Source: Bact-08 sp964533215 | GTDB taxonomy: Bacteria > Bacteroidota > Bacteroidia > Bacteroidales > UBA932 | Assembly: GCA_964533215.1 (NCBI GenBank) | Contig: CAZHLJ010000002.1 | Span: 62,001-126,000 of the forward strand | DNA length: 64,000 nt | Reading direction: 5' to 3' | Shown: positions 1-8,487 of the stretch, one piece after another | Layout of the letters: each line of letters begins with the position of its first letter | Numbering within the stretch: the first letter of the stretch is position 1 | Notes under the pieces: generated by a model | What the model was told of the DNA's origin: nothing | Seen by the model: the letters and a program-made list of their open reading frames with translations, nothing else | Database searches by the model: none | Position numbers and translations under genes: made by a program

Positions 1-223
1 CGGCTAGACATGCACCAGTCGTAACACCTTTAAGTTGGTCTTCTGTAAAATTATTCATGTCAAAAACGATCTGAATGTTGTTTACTGTAGACCCATCGTT
101 CAAAGCTACAAAGGCAATGTTTTTGTTTCCTCGCTTAGTTCTGACCCATCCCTTGACCAACACATCTATACCGGCCTCTTTTTTCAATAATTCGGATATT
201 TTTACTCTTTTAGTGCTTTCCAT
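1..223 (-). CDS. asnS: Asparaginyl-tRNA synthetase, N-terminal part (cut by window edge)
   Basis: Only the first 74 codons are inside the window; the gene continues beyond base 1. The product charges tRNA-Asn with asparagine in the cytoplasm. The visible part begins MESTKRVKISELLKK and carries the start of the anticodon-binding OB fold (VLVKGWVRTKRGNK, then IAFVALNDGS and NIQIVF), which is typical of class IIb synthetases. AsnRS is preferred over AspRS because of the short N-terminal extension and the GWVRTKRG..K..AFVALNDGS wording, but the catalytic core is not visible. The ATG at 221-223 is the first in-frame start and follows a good promoter by 29 bases. Confidence 0.85.
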   Translation of the reverse strand, partial: MESTKRVKISELLKKEAGIDVLVKGWVRTKRGNKNIAFVALNDGSTVNNIQIVFDMNNFTEDQLKGVTTGACLA

Positions 224-252
224 TGTGTATTACAGATAATATTTAAACCCGA

Positions 253-282
253 CAAAGTTACTTAAATGATAATAATTGACAA
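253..282 (-). promoter_or_regulatory. Promoter of asnS (Bacteroidota type)
   Basis: On the minus strand TTG (282-280), a 19-base spacer and TAACTTTG (260-253) fit the Bacteroidota primary sigma consensus TTTG-N19-21-TAnnTTTG. Transcription would begin near 247 and leave a leader of about 25 bases. It suggests that asnS is transcribed on its own, separately from the genes upstream. Confidence 0.65.
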
Positions 283-294
283 TAATAAAGTGCA

Positions 295-1797
295 CTATTC
301 TGTCACGGATATAGGTTCAGAAGGTTCACTCTCGTTCCAGCAGTGGTCTATTGCTGTAATTATGTACTGATACCTGGCTCTCTTGCCGGAATTTCGCTTC
401 AATGGAAACTTAGGTTCTGCCACAAGCTTTATAAGATATTTGCTTATGTCAGTATCCATCCGGACACCCTTAGGAAATTTGTAGACAGCAAAGAATCTGG
501 CTTCCTGCATTTTGTTATTGCCACTATTGTGGCTCCATGTCAGCATCTTACCCTTTTTTGCAAGTCTCGAAACCTTAGCTGGAGCAATGCTGTCCAAATT
601 GGTATATGCCGGTATCAAAGCAGGAAATTTCTGATATCTGTTTGTCAGGCTGTCAGTGAAGCCAAATGGGTTGCGGATTATGCTCCATCCTGGCCACCAG
701 ATATTGCCGTCAACATTCGGAAGGTTTCTAACCATCTTCATTTTGGCTTCAAACTGAGTCTTGTCAGGATTGTCCACATCTTTCTCATTGAATGTATCGA
801 TATTCTCTCCTATGTAGAGTTGTCCTTTGAAGTTGGCTTTGCTCCACCATTCAATAAGAGTTTTGAAATCTGCGGCGGAATGGCCTATCTTCCAGTAAAG
901 CTGGGGAGCTATATAGTCTATCCATCCATTCTCTGCCCACATTGGTACATCAGCAAAAAGTTGCTCGTAATTTGAAAGTCCGTTAGTCTTGCTTCCGCTG
1001 CCGTCAGGAGTATCTTTCAAATTCCGGTGAATTCCAAATGGACTTATACCAAATCTTACCCAAGGCTTTATTGCCTTGATGGTATCGTTAAGTTCCTTAA
1101 TAAGTGTGGCTACGTTATTGCGGCGCCAGTCCGCCTTTTGCCAGTATTCAAACCCTTGGGACTTAGCGTACTTTACAAAAGAGGCATCATCGTGAAACTC
1201 TTCGAAAGCGACAGGGTAGGGATAGAAATAATCGTCAAAATGGATGGCATCCAGATCATATCTTGTAACCAGGTCGGCTATAACCTTGACAGTGTGAGAT
1301 ATTGACTCAGGCTCACCTGGATCGAAATAGAGTTGCTTTCCATATTTTTTGAAAATTTCAGGTTTTTTGAAATAAAGATGGTTGGGGTCAAGCTGCTCCT
1401 GATCGGATGAAGTCACCCTGTATGGGTTGCACCAGGCATGAAGTTCCATTCCTCTTTTGTGTGCCTCTTCAATCATGAATTTGAGCGGATCCCATAGAGG
1501 TTCCGGGGCTTTTCCCTGTTCTCCGGCAATAAACCGGCTCCATGGCTCGATTGAAGAGATATAAAAAGCATCCGCCTGAGGCCTTACCTGAAAAATCACA
1601 GCATTTATACCTGCCTTCTCAAAATCATCCAAGACCTGGATAAACATCTTTTTCAACGAGTCTGTGCTCATTGTCTTGAATTGCTGGTTGCCCACAGTAT
1701 GTATCCAGGCTCCCCTGAACTCCCTCTTTGGAGAGTCTTGCCCAAATGCAGCAATTGATAGAATTAGCGCCAATAAAACAGTGGTGAGATTTTTCAT
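295..1797 (-). CDS. Secreted GHL10-family glycosyl hydrolase-like protein
   Basis: A 500-residue protein of the family 10-like glycosyl hydrolases (GHL10, formerly DUF187). It has a Sec signal peptide (about residues 1-19, ending AAFGQ) and the family opening REFRGAWIHTVGNQ, followed by TIM-barrel blocks AGINAVIFQVRPQADAFY, ELHAWCNPYR, DAIHFDDYFYPYP and YIAPQLYW. The C-terminal hundred residues look like a beta-sandwich (Fn3-like) domain. Family members are envelope proteins thought to act on glycans such as peptidoglycan or exopolysaccharide; the substrate here is not evident. The gene starts 15 bases after the alkaline phosphatase stop and ends the minus-strand run; asnS beyond it has its own promoter. 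Confidence 0.85.
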   Translation of the reverse strand: MKNLTTVLLALILSIAAFGQDSPKREFRGAWIHTVGNQQFKTMSTDSLKKMFIQVLDDFEKAGINAVIFQVRPQADAFYISSIEPWSRFIAGEQGKAPEPLWDPLKFMIEEAHKRGMELHAWCNPYRVTSSDQEQLDPNHLYFKKPEIFKKYGKQLYFDPGEPESISHTVKVIADLVTRYDLDAIHFDDYFYPYPVAFEEFHDDASFVKYAKSQGFEYWQKADWRRNNVATLIKELNDTIKAIKPWVRFGISPFGIHRNLKDTPDGSGSKTNGLSNYEQLFADVPMWAENGWIDYIAPQLYWKIGHSAADFKTLIEWWSKANFKGQLYIGENIDTFNEKDVDNPDKTQFEAKMKMVRNLPNVDGNIWWPGWSIIRNPFGFTDSLTNRYQKFPALIPAYTNLDSIAPAKVSRLAKKGKMLTWSHNSGNNKMQEARFFAVYKFPKGVRMDTDISKYLIKLVAEPKFPLKRNSGKRARYQYIITAIDHCWNESEPSEPISVTE

Positions 1798-1812
1798 AGC
1801 GAAGTTGATTTA

Positions 1813-3048
1813 TTAAAATTCAATATTCATTGATTTCATTATTTTTCTTGGTATCTCTGTGTTGTCCATTCTACCTGAGAAGTATGCTGACCCCGCTCCA
1901 ATGGAGAAGACCAGGACAGGATTCCCAAGATGAGAAGTTGTTGTCCATCCAATGTAGGCTTTTTCACTGAATTTCTGGTAGGCTTCAACCTCATTTTCGT
2001 CATGCGTGAGGCTATTGCTGTTGTATACGGCAAAGGAGCTTTTCTGGCTGTCGAGTGACATCAGGTCAAGTTTCGATCCTTTACCTCGGCCCATGCTCAT
2101 TCCTCCGGTATCATGATCGGATGTGACAACTATCAGTGTCTCGTCTGGATGTTTAAGATAGAACTGATATGCAATATCAATTGCATCTGCAAAGTCCAGG
2201 ACCTCAAGGATGTCTGATTTTGCGTCATTGCTGTGTGCTGCCCAGTCAATTTTTCCACCCTCTGCCATAATGAAGAACCCTTTTTTGCAATAAAGGTGGT
2301 CTACAGCAGCTGAAACCAGTTCTTTCAAAGTTAGGTCTCCCGGTTTCCTGTCTATTGCGAAAGGGAGTTCTCCATCTTTTCCCTTCTCCTGGAAGAGTGC
2401 TATTTTTTTTGAATTTCTACAGCTTTCCAGATTACTGAGGCCTCTCACTACTGAATATCCTCCCTCCTCAAGGAGCTTGTATGCATCTTTCTGATCATTT
2501 TTCTTTCCGGTTGGCTCAATAAATCCACCTCCGCCGAAAAATTCGAATCCTGTCGAGGGGATCTGGGCTGCAATTGAGTAGTAGTCGTTCCTAGAGGTGC
2601 TGTTCGCATAAAAAGACCCCGGGGTTGCATGATCTATTGTGACAGTAGAGAGAATTCCTACAGGAATACCTTTGTTGTGGATCTTATAAGTGATGCTTGT
2701 TAGTTTATTTGTGTCAGGATCTACACCCAGCATATGGTTGTTTGTCTTGTATCCTGTGGAGAGAGCCGTTCCGGCTGCCGAGGAGCAGGTGATGTATGAG
2801 TTGGCAGAGTAGGTGGTTGATATTCCTAACACAGGGAAATTTGTAAAAGAGAGAGGCTCACTGCCTATTATACCCTTCTGCGCGGCAAGCCATGTCTCAG
2901 CAGAGGCAACCTGTCCGGTTCCCATACCATCGCCTATGAAAAGAAATACATATTTAGCTTTCTGAGAATGTCTGTTTTGTGAATTTGCAGTAAAGCTGCC
3001 ACTGCAAACAAGAATTATGAAAAACAGGGCAATAAGATTCTTTTTCAT
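1813..3048 (-). CDS. Alkaline phosphatase (PhoA family), exported
   Basis: A 411-residue phosphomonoesterase with a signal peptide (about residues 1-23, ending FTANSQ), so it probably releases phosphate from organic esters in the periplasm. Visible landmarks are LFIGDGMG (first metal Asp), CSSAAGTALSTGYKT (nucleophile Ser in SSA), TIDHATPGSF (His where E. coli PhoA has Asp153, as in mammalian-type enzymes), EGGKIDWAAHSND (Glu, Asp and His ligands), VTSDHDTGG (Asp-His pair) and TTSHLGN (late His). All metal ligands appear to be present. Its ATG overlaps the asparaginase stop in TAATG, so the two are translationally coupled. Confidence 0.92.
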   Translation of the reverse strand: MKKNLIALFFIILVCSGSFTANSQNRHSQKAKYVFLFIGDGMGTGQVASAETWLAAQKGIIGSEPLSFTNFPVLGISTTYSANSYITCSSAAGTALSTGYKTNNHMLGVDPDTNKLTSITYKIHNKGIPVGILSTVTIDHATPGSFYANSTSRNDYYSIAAQIPSTGFEFFGGGGFIEPTGKKNDQKDAYKLLEEGGYSVVRGLSNLESCRNSKKIALFQEKGKDGELPFAIDRKPGDLTLKELVSAAVDHLYCKKGFFIMAEGGKIDWAAHSNDAKSDILEVLDFADAIDIAYQFYLKHPDETLIVVTSDHDTGGMSMGRGKGSKLDLMSLDSQKSSFAVYNSNSLTHDENEVEAYQKFSEKAYIGWTTTSHLGNPVLVFSIGAGSAYFSGRMDNTEIPRKIMKSMNIEF

Positions 3049-4085
3049 TATTGGTTTATTGAGATTTCTCCCCTTAAATTTTTAGTAAGGAAAGTGCTTA
3101 TAAATGAGTTGTCGTTACTCTGTCCGAGCAAGAAATATAATTTGGTTATTGCTGCTTCAGTTGTACTGTCATAGCCGCTTATCACACCTATCTTCTTTAG
3201 CAGTATTCCTGTCGAGTAGGCATCCATATCTACACTGCCGGCCTGGCACTGGGATATGTTAAGTATTATCAGGCCTCTATCAATTGCATTGGATAACATG
3301 TCTATTAACCACTTGTCGGTAGGGGCATTGCCAGAACCGTAAGTTTCGAGGATTATGGCCCGTAAGCCATTTATGTTAAGGGTTGCTTCAACTACTTTAG
3401 GCGAGATACCCGGGAAAATCTTCAAGATTGCTACATCTGTGCAGAGCTTTGTGTTTACCAGCAGCTCTTTACCCCAAGTCTGAGGATAGGATATGAATGT
3501 CTTGTTGTATTTTATGTGAATCCCCGCGTCTGCAAGTGGGGCATAGTTGGCAGACTTGAATGCACGGAAGTTTTCTGCATTGTACTTTGTTGTTCTGTTT
3601 CCGCGGAAGAGAAGACTCTCAAAATAGATACATACTTCTGGAACTAGTGAATGTCCATCCTGGTCCTTTGCTGCGGCGATTTCAATAGAAGAGATGAGAT
3701 TTTCCTTGCCGTCTGTCCTTAACATTCCTATTGGAAGCTGGCTGCCGGTGAAAATGATCGGTTTTTCCAGGTTCTCGAACATAAAGCTAAGGGCGGAAGC
3801 AGAATATGACATAGTGTCGGTGCCGTGCAATACGACGAACCCATCATATTTATTGTAGTTTTCATTGATAAGGTTCGCAATGTCTACCCAGAAATCAGTT
3901 TTGATTTCTGATGAGTCGATAGGAGGGTCAAAAGAGTATGTATCGATTTTGCAACCAAATTTCTTAAGCTCGGGCACCTCTTCAAGAATCTGATAAAATT
4001 TAAATGGAACCAAAGCGGAACTTTCCGGGTCTTGTTTCATGCCAATTGTACCACCAGTGTAAATAAGAAGAATGGATGAATTCAT
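3048..4085 (-). CDS. ansA: Type I L-asparaginase
   Basis: A 345-residue asparaginase that hydrolyses L-asparagine to aspartate and ammonia. There is no signal peptide, which fits the cytosolic type I enzyme. The two catalytic threonine motifs are intact: IYTGGTIGM near residue 8 and VVLHGTDTMSYSA near residue 85. FTGSQLPIGMLRTDGKENL is the conserved active-site follow-up. The C-terminal domain contains the allosteric-site region ILETYGSGNAP. It sits 10 bases after tatD and shares TAATG with the phosphatase gene, so it belongs to the same transcription unit. Confidence 0.92.
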   Translation of the reverse strand: MNSSILLIYTGGTIGMKQDPESSALVPFKFYQILEEVPELKKFGCKIDTYSFDPPIDSSEIKTDFWVDIANLINENYNKYDGFVVLHGTDTMSYSASALSFMFENLEKPIIFTGSQLPIGMLRTDGKENLISSIEIAAAKDQDGHSLVPEVCIYFESLLFRGNRTTKYNAENFRAFKSANYAPLADAGIHIKYNKTFISYPQTWGKELLVNTKLCTDVAILKIFPGISPKVVEATLNINGLRAIILETYGSGNAPTDKWLIDMLSNAIDRGLIILNISQCQAGSVDMDAYSTGILLKKIGVISGYDSTTEAAITKLYFLLGQSNDNSFISTFLTKNLRGEISINQ

Positions 4086-4095
4086 GTCTGTTTAT

Positions 4096-4869
4096 CTATA
4101 TTTTAAAAAGTTTAACTGCGTTTTCAGTTGTTGTCTCAGCCACCTCTTCCAGAGAGCAGCCTTTTATTTCTGCGAGTTTCTGTGCAATAAGTGATATATA
4201 TGAGGGCTCATTTCTTTTTCCTCTGAATGGTACGGGTGCTAGCCAAGGAGCATCAGTCTCCAGCACTATGTTCCTAAGGTCGATTTTTTCAGCAACCTTT
4301 GCCAACGAGGCATTTTTAAATGTGATTACACCCCCAATTCCAATTTTGAAATTTCCAAAGCCTTCAAGCCTCTGAAAGGTCTCCCAACTGCCGGAAAATG
4401 CATGGAATACACCGCTTATGCCCAAATGTCTTGTTCTTTCCAGTATTTTGAATATCTCTTCAGTGGCATCCCTGCTATGAATAATTACAGGGAGGTTATG
4501 TGATGCTGCTAGTTCGATTTGTTTTTCGAACACATAGGATTGTTCTTTAATAAACTCTTTGGACCAATAACCATCCATCCCGATCTCGCCAACAGCATAG
4601 AACTTGTCATTGTCAATATTTTCAAAAACAAAAGATAGCTCTTTTTTCCAGTCTCCCTTTACAGATTCGGGGTGAAGGCCTATTGCAGGAAAAGCTTCTG
4701 CCGGATGACGTCTGGCAACCTCCATCATTTTATCATGGCAGCTTTTGTCAATACCGGGCAATATATATTTGTCGATGCCTAAAGCTGAGGCTCTTTCAAT
4801 GACATTTGGCAGGTCTTCCTCAAAATCAGAGTCGTAAAGGTGAATATGTGTGTCTATGAAATGATTCAT
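4096..4869 (-). CDS. TatD-family metal-dependent hydrolase (DNase)
   Basis: A 257-residue TIM-barrel hydrolase of the TatD / YcfH family. Metal-binding motifs are complete: FIDTHIHLYD at the N-terminus, AIGLHPESV, AVGEIGMDGYW (Glu), PVIIHSRDA (His), GVFHAFSGS (His) and ETDAPWLAPVPFRG (Asp). Relatives are Mg-dependent 3'-5' deoxyribonucleases, some with D-aminoacyl-tRNA deacylase activity, so the exact role is not fixed by sequence. The gene follows dprA by 5 bases and precedes ansA by 10. Confidence 0.9.
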   Translation of the reverse strand: MNHFIDTHIHLYDSDFEEDLPNVIERASALGIDKYILPGIDKSCHDKMMEVARRHPAEAFPAIGLHPESVKGDWKKELSFVFENIDNDKFYAVGEIGMDGYWSKEFIKEQSYVFEKQIELAASHNLPVIIHSRDATEEIFKILERTRHLGISGVFHAFSGSWETFQRLEGFGNFKIGIGGVITFKNASLAKVAEKIDLRNIVLETDAPWLAPVPFRGKRNEPSYISLIAQKLAEIKGCSLEEVAETTTENAVKLFKI

Positions 4870-4874
4870 CTATA

Positions 4875-5984
4875 TTATGCTATACTATACCTGTTTCCTG
4901 CCAAGGAGAGAATTTTACCCTCCAGTTCCAGCTCCAGCAGGTTTTTGGAAAGGTTTTGCAATTTTTCACCTGAGATGTGGTGTAATTCATCTATGCTTAG
5001 CTCGGAATTTGACGATAAAGCTAGTAATATTTTTTCTTTTTCAGGGTCTGATGGGTAAAATATATCCCGTTGACGGATGTTGGCGATCTTATCTCCGGAA
5101 GACCATCCCATGCCTGTAATGAACTCTTTTGTTGATAGATATATTGATGCAATATTACGATGGATGAGATAGTTGCAGCCGACAGAGAAAGGGTCGGAAA
5201 TTCTGCCTGGAAGTGCGAATACCTCACGGGAGTATGATTGTGCAAGTTCTGCCGTTATCAGAGCACCTCCCTTTTCCCTGGACTCTATGACGATTGTTGC
5301 TTTTGAAAGAGCTGCAATTATCCTGTTCCGTTGAATAAAGTTCATTTTAAGCGATTCCGTGCCGCAAGGGAATTCGGAAACTATGGCACCTTGCCTTGAA
5401 ATCCTTTTTGCTGTCTCATGATGGGCTGCAGGGTAAATTCTATCAATACCGTTAGGCAAGACAGCAACCGTCTTGAGTCCATATTCAAGTGCAGCCTTAT
5501 GTGCTGCTATATCTGCACCATAGGCGAGACCACTTACAACCACCGGAGAGATTCCCTCTTCTGTAAATTCATGTATGATTTTCCTGCAGCTTTCTGCTCC
5601 ATTCTTGGTACACATTCGCGTTCCGACAATAGATACTATTTTTTCCTGATTAAGATCTATATCGCCATATATGTAGATGACAGCCGGAGGGTCATGGCAC
5701 TCTTTCAGTGAAGTCGGATAATCAGTTTCCTGAAAATGCATAATCCTTATACCCTTGGATTTTGCCCAGGAAATCTCCTTATCTGCCCAATCAAGTAGAC
5801 ATTTGTCTGCAAGGTCGTCAAAAAATGAGTACCTCCTTTTAAACTTGTCTGCAAGATCTCTTCTTGTAAGGCATAAAACAGCCTTGGCACTCCCGAACTC
5901 TTTCAGCAAATAGCTTGAAAATCCGGGCTTGTACCTGAACACTTTATTCAGTGCCACCGCATATACCAACTCTTCCGAAAACAT
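4875..5984 (-). CDS. dprA: DNA-processing protein DprA
   Basis: A 369-residue DprA/Smf protein, the loader of RecA onto incoming single-stranded DNA in natural transformation; it is also present in non-competent bacteria. Domains: an N-terminal SAM/helix-hairpin-like part (residues 1-75), a Rossmann-like DNA-binding core with SIVGTRMCTKNG, VVSGLAYGADIAAHKAAL, TVAVLPNGIDRIYPA, FIQRNRIIAALS and ESREKGGALITAELA, and a C-terminal winged-helix (DML1-like) segment from about residue 310. A separate HhH protein related to ComEA lies at 61761. A TAGTTTTG box (5996-5989) stands four bases before the ATG, so dprA may have its own nearly leaderless promoter. Confidence 0.93.
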   Translation of the reverse strand: MFSEELVYAVALNKVFRYKPGFSSYLLKEFGSAKAVLCLTRRDLADKFKRRYSFFDDLADKCLLDWADKEISWAKSKGIRIMHFQETDYPTSLKECHDPPAVIYIYGDIDLNQEKIVSIVGTRMCTKNGAESCRKIIHEFTEEGISPVVVSGLAYGADIAAHKAALEYGLKTVAVLPNGIDRIYPAAHHETAKRISRQGAIVSEFPCGTESLKMNFIQRNRIIAALSKATIVIESREKGGALITAELAQSYSREVFALPGRISDPFSVGCNYLIHRNIASIYLSTKEFITGMGWSSGDKIANIRQRDIFYPSDPEKEKILLALSSNSELSIDELHHISGEKLQNLSKNLLELELEGKILSLAGNRYSIA

Positions 5985-5988
5985 AAGG

Positions 5989-5996
5989 CAAAACTA
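5989..5996 (-). promoter_or_regulatory. Candidate -7 box of dprA, four bases from the start codon
   Basis: TAGTTTTG on the minus strand matches TAnnTTTG and ends four bases before the dprA ATG. No convincing -33 TTG is seen at 19-21 bases. If used, the mRNA would be leaderless or almost so. Confidence 0.4.
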
Positions 5997-6077
5997 CACT
6001 TATGCCATTTGTGTTCAGTGAAGGATTGGAAGATATAATCTTAGAAAAAGATAAATTATTACTCGAAACGCAAAAGC

Positions 6078-7127
6078 CTAGATGATCATCATTGCGTCTC
6101 CGTAGGTGCCGAATTTATATCCCTCCTTGAGTGCGACATTGTACGCTTTCATTACATTTTCATAACCTCCGAAAGCTGCTACGGACATAAGCATGGTTGA
6201 CTGAGGAAGCTGAAAGTTGGTAATAAGGACATCAGGAATGGAAAAACTGTATGGTGGAAAAATGAACTTGTTGGTCCATCCATCAAAAGGCTTAAGATAA
6301 CCCTGTGTGGTGACAGAGGTCTCTACAGCTCTCAGAACTGTCACTCCAACTGCAAAAACCTTCTTTCCCAATGATTTTGTATTGTTGATAAGATCTGCAG
6401 TCTCTTCTGGTATGATCACCTGCTCTGAATCCATCTTGTGTTTTGAAAGATCTTCAACATCTACCGTGCGGAAATGCCCCAGACCCATATGAAGAGTGAT
6501 GAATGTGGAATTCACGCCAAGGATCTCCATTCTTTTCATTAGCTCTCTGCTAAAGTGAAGCCCGGCAGCTGGTGCAGCAACAGCTCCTTCATGTTTGGCA
6601 AAAATGGTCTGGTATCTTTCTGTGTCAATGCTCTCTACTTTGCTTCTAATCCATTTAGGAACAGGCATCTCTCCAAGTTTGAACAGTGTGGCCTTGAACT
6701 CGTCATGCGTTCCGTCAAAGAGGAATCTTAATGTCCTGCCTCTTGAGGTTGTATTGTCTATAACTTCAGCTACAAGGTTGTCGTTGTCTCCAAAATATAA
6801 TTTGTTCCCTATACGGATCTTTCTTGCAGGGTCTACAAGGACATCCCAAAGTTTTTGTTCACTGTTTAATTCGCGCAACAGGAATACTTCAATTTCTGCT
6901 CCCGTTTTCTCCTTGTTTCCATTCAATCTTGCAGGAAATACTTTGGTGTTGTTGAAGATAAAAACATCATCCTCAGAACAGTATCCGAGAATATCTTTGA
7001 AGAACTTGTGCTCTATCTCTCCAGTTTTTTTATTAAGAACGAGAAGTCTTGACTCATCCCTGTATTTAGAAGGATACTTTGCAATGTGGTCTGGTGTAAG
7101 GGGGTAATTAAACTGTGATAATTTCAT
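6078..7127 (-). CDS. queA: tRNA preQ1(34) S-adenosylmethionine ribosyltransferase-isomerase QueA
   Basis: A 349-residue enzyme that transfers and isomerises the ribosyl part of SAM onto preQ1-modified tRNA, giving epoxyqueuosine at the wobble base. Family blocks visible: LSQFNYPLTPDHIAKYP at the start, DESRLLVLNKKTGEIEHKFF, VFIFNNTKVFPARL, GAEIEVFLLREL, HEGAVAAPAAGLHFS and FITLHMGLGHFRTV, and near the end LITNFQLPQSTMLMSVAAFGG. Full length for the family. It lies 97 bases after truB, in the truB-queA order common in Bacteroidota. Confidence 0.95.
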   Translation of the reverse strand: MKLSQFNYPLTPDHIAKYPSKYRDESRLLVLNKKTGEIEHKFFKDILGYCSEDDVFIFNNTKVFPARLNGNKEKTGAEIEVFLLRELNSEQKLWDVLVDPARKIRIGNKLYFGDNDNLVAEVIDNTTSRGRTLRFLFDGTHDEFKATLFKLGEMPVPKWIRSKVESIDTERYQTIFAKHEGAVAAPAAGLHFSRELMKRMEILGVNSTFITLHMGLGHFRTVDVEDLSKHKMDSEQVIIPEETADLINNTKSLGKKVFAVGVTVLRAVETSVTTQGYLKPFDGWTNKFIFPPYSFSIPDVLITNFQLPQSTMLMSVAAFGGYENVMKAYNVALKEGYKFGTYGDAMMII

Positions 7128-7224
7128 TTGTAGGTGATTAAAATTTCATAAAGAGCCAAAAAAATTGACAAACTTGTATTTATACGTATCAGTTTGTTAA
7201 AAGTTTCGTTTTATTGAAATATTT

Positions 7225-7965
7225 TTAAACAATATTGAGAATCTGTTCCAGATCGTCAATGCTGACACTGTTTTCAACATTGAAAATTCCGGAAGAGGAT
7301 CTTATCAATCCGGTCAAGTGTGCTCCACTTTGCAGAGAAGAACCGAAATCGCGGGCTAGAGATCTTATATATGTGCCTTTGCTGCACCTGACTTTGATCG
7401 TAAGCACCGGAGATTCAAAAGATATGATCTCAAGGTCGTATATCGTTATGCGTGAAGGTTTGAGCTCCTTTTCCACGCCGGCTCGGGCAAGTTCGTAAGC
7501 CCTGTTTCCGTCAATAAGCTTAGCTGAGAAAATAGGAGGAACTTGATCCTGCTCTCCCAGGAAACCAGGAAGTATGGAGCGTATGGACTCAATTGTTATA
7601 TGATCAGATGGGTAATGGCAATCTATCTCCTTTTCAAGATCGAATGAGGGTGTTGTGCTCCCGAATGTGATTTCTGCAATATACTCCTTCTGCTGCGCCT
7701 GAAAATATTCTGCCTTTTTTGTGGCTTTGCCCAGACATATCAGCAATACCCCAGTGGCAAGAGGATCCAAGGTTCCTGCATGGCCAACTTTAATGTTTTT
7801 TATGCCGAAAAAACGTTGAGATTTGAATTTTATCTTTCTTACTGCATCTGAAGAGGTCCATCCGTATGGTTTGTCAAGAACAATGACGATACCTTCAGGA
7901 TATTCGCCGATATCTTTTACAAGAGATCTCTCCCGATGAACTTTGTCAATTATGTACAGGGACAT
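7225..7965 (-). CDS. truB: tRNA pseudouridine(55) synthase TruB
   Basis: A 246-residue pseudouridine synthase that modifies U55 in the T-loop of tRNAs. The catalytic Asp is in VGHAGTLDPLATGVLL; other family marks are VLDKPYGWTSSDAVRKIK, QVPPIFSAKLIDGNRAYELAR and CSKGTYIRSLARDFG. The C-terminal part is short, without a PUA domain of the archaeal kind. The start at 7965 lies inside the end of rpiB (20-base overlap), so the two genes are co-transcribed. Confidence 0.95.
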   Translation of the reverse strand: MSLYIIDKVHRERSLVKDIGEYPEGIVIVLDKPYGWTSSDAVRKIKFKSQRFFGIKNIKVGHAGTLDPLATGVLLICLGKATKKAEYFQAQQKEYIAEITFGSTTPSFDLEKEIDCHYPSDHITIESIRSILPGFLGEQDQVPPIFSAKLIDGNRAYELARAGVEKELKPSRITIYDLEIISFESPVLTIKVRCSKGTYIRSLARDFGSSLQSGAHLTGLIRSSSGIFNVENSVSIDDLEQILNIV

Positions 7966-8410
7966 TCTGACAATCTATTTTATTGATTCTGTTTAAATGT
8001 CTTCCTCCTTCAAACGGTGTCGCAAGGAATGTGCTGACGATCTCCTTAGCCACCTCTGAAGGTATAAACCTTGCAGGAAGCACACAAATGTTGGCATTAT
8101 TGTGTTGTCTGGCTAGAGCGGATATCTCTTTATCCCAGCAAAGGGCAGCTCTTATTCCAATATGTTTGTTGAGAGTCATGCTCATGCCGTTTCCTGTTCC
8201 GCATATTGCTATTCCGACAGGAATCTCTCCCTGCGCAACCGCGCTTGCCAGAGGATGGGCAACATCCGGGTAATCCATACTGGCACTGGAGTTTGTGCCA
8301 AAATCCTTAACTGTGTAATTCATTTGCGAGAGCTCCTTGATGAGCATCTCCTTAAGCTCAAATCCTGCATGATCTGAAGCTATTCCGATTGATTTGCATG
8401 TAGTGTTCAT
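7946..8410 (-). CDS. rpiB: Ribose-5-phosphate isomerase B
   Basis: A 154-residue RpiB/LacAB sugar isomerase that interconverts ribose 5-phosphate and ribulose 5-phosphate. Markers are IGIASDHAGFELKEML (phosphate and substrate site), AICGTGNGMSMTLNKH (active-site Cys and anion hole), IRAALCWDKEISALAR and HNNANICVLPAR. I start it at the ATG 8410: an upstream in-frame TTG at 8419 lies inside the presumed -7 promoter box (8424-8417) and cannot be in the transcript. It is the first gene of the rpiB-truB-queA run. Confidence 0.93.
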   Translation of the reverse strand: MNTTCKSIGIASDHAGFELKEMLIKELSQMNYTVKDFGTNSSASMDYPDVAHPLASAVAQGEIPVGIAICGTGNGMSMTLNKHIGIRAALCWDKEISALARQHNNANICVLPARFIPSEVAKEIVSTFLATPFEGGRHLNRINKIDCQNVPVHN

Positions 8411-8416
8411 GGCGAA

Positions 8417-8445
8417 CAAAGGTAGTTATTTATTGTATGAGGCAA
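8417..8445 (-). promoter_or_regulatory. Promoter of rpiB, nearly leaderless
   Basis: Minus-strand TTG (8445-8443), an 18-base spacer and TACCTTTG (8424-8417). Six bases separate the box from the rpiB ATG, so the transcript would begin at or next to the start codon. It overlaps the plus-strand promoter of the DegT gene. Confidence 0.55.
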
Positions 8446-8462
8446 TAATATTTGTACATTTG
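8433..8462 (+). promoter_or_regulatory. Promoter of the DegT-galE pair
   Basis: TTG (8433-8435), 19 bases, TACATTTG (8455-8462), a good Bacteroidota promoter. The predicted transcript starts near 8468, which excludes the upstream in-frame codon at 8452 and supports the ATG at 8488. Confidence 0.65.
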
Positions 8463-8487
8463 TAAAAGTTTAAAGTTTTGTAAATAT

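Noticed and set aside
343..975. Long plus-strand open frame of 210 codons
   Set aside because: It is antisense to the GHL10 gene, has no promoter or family motif, and the opposite frame is clearly coding.
6595..7107. Plus-strand open frame of 170 codons inside queA
   Set aside because: QueA motifs cover the whole region on the minus strand; this frame shows only low-complexity Ser/Leu stretches.
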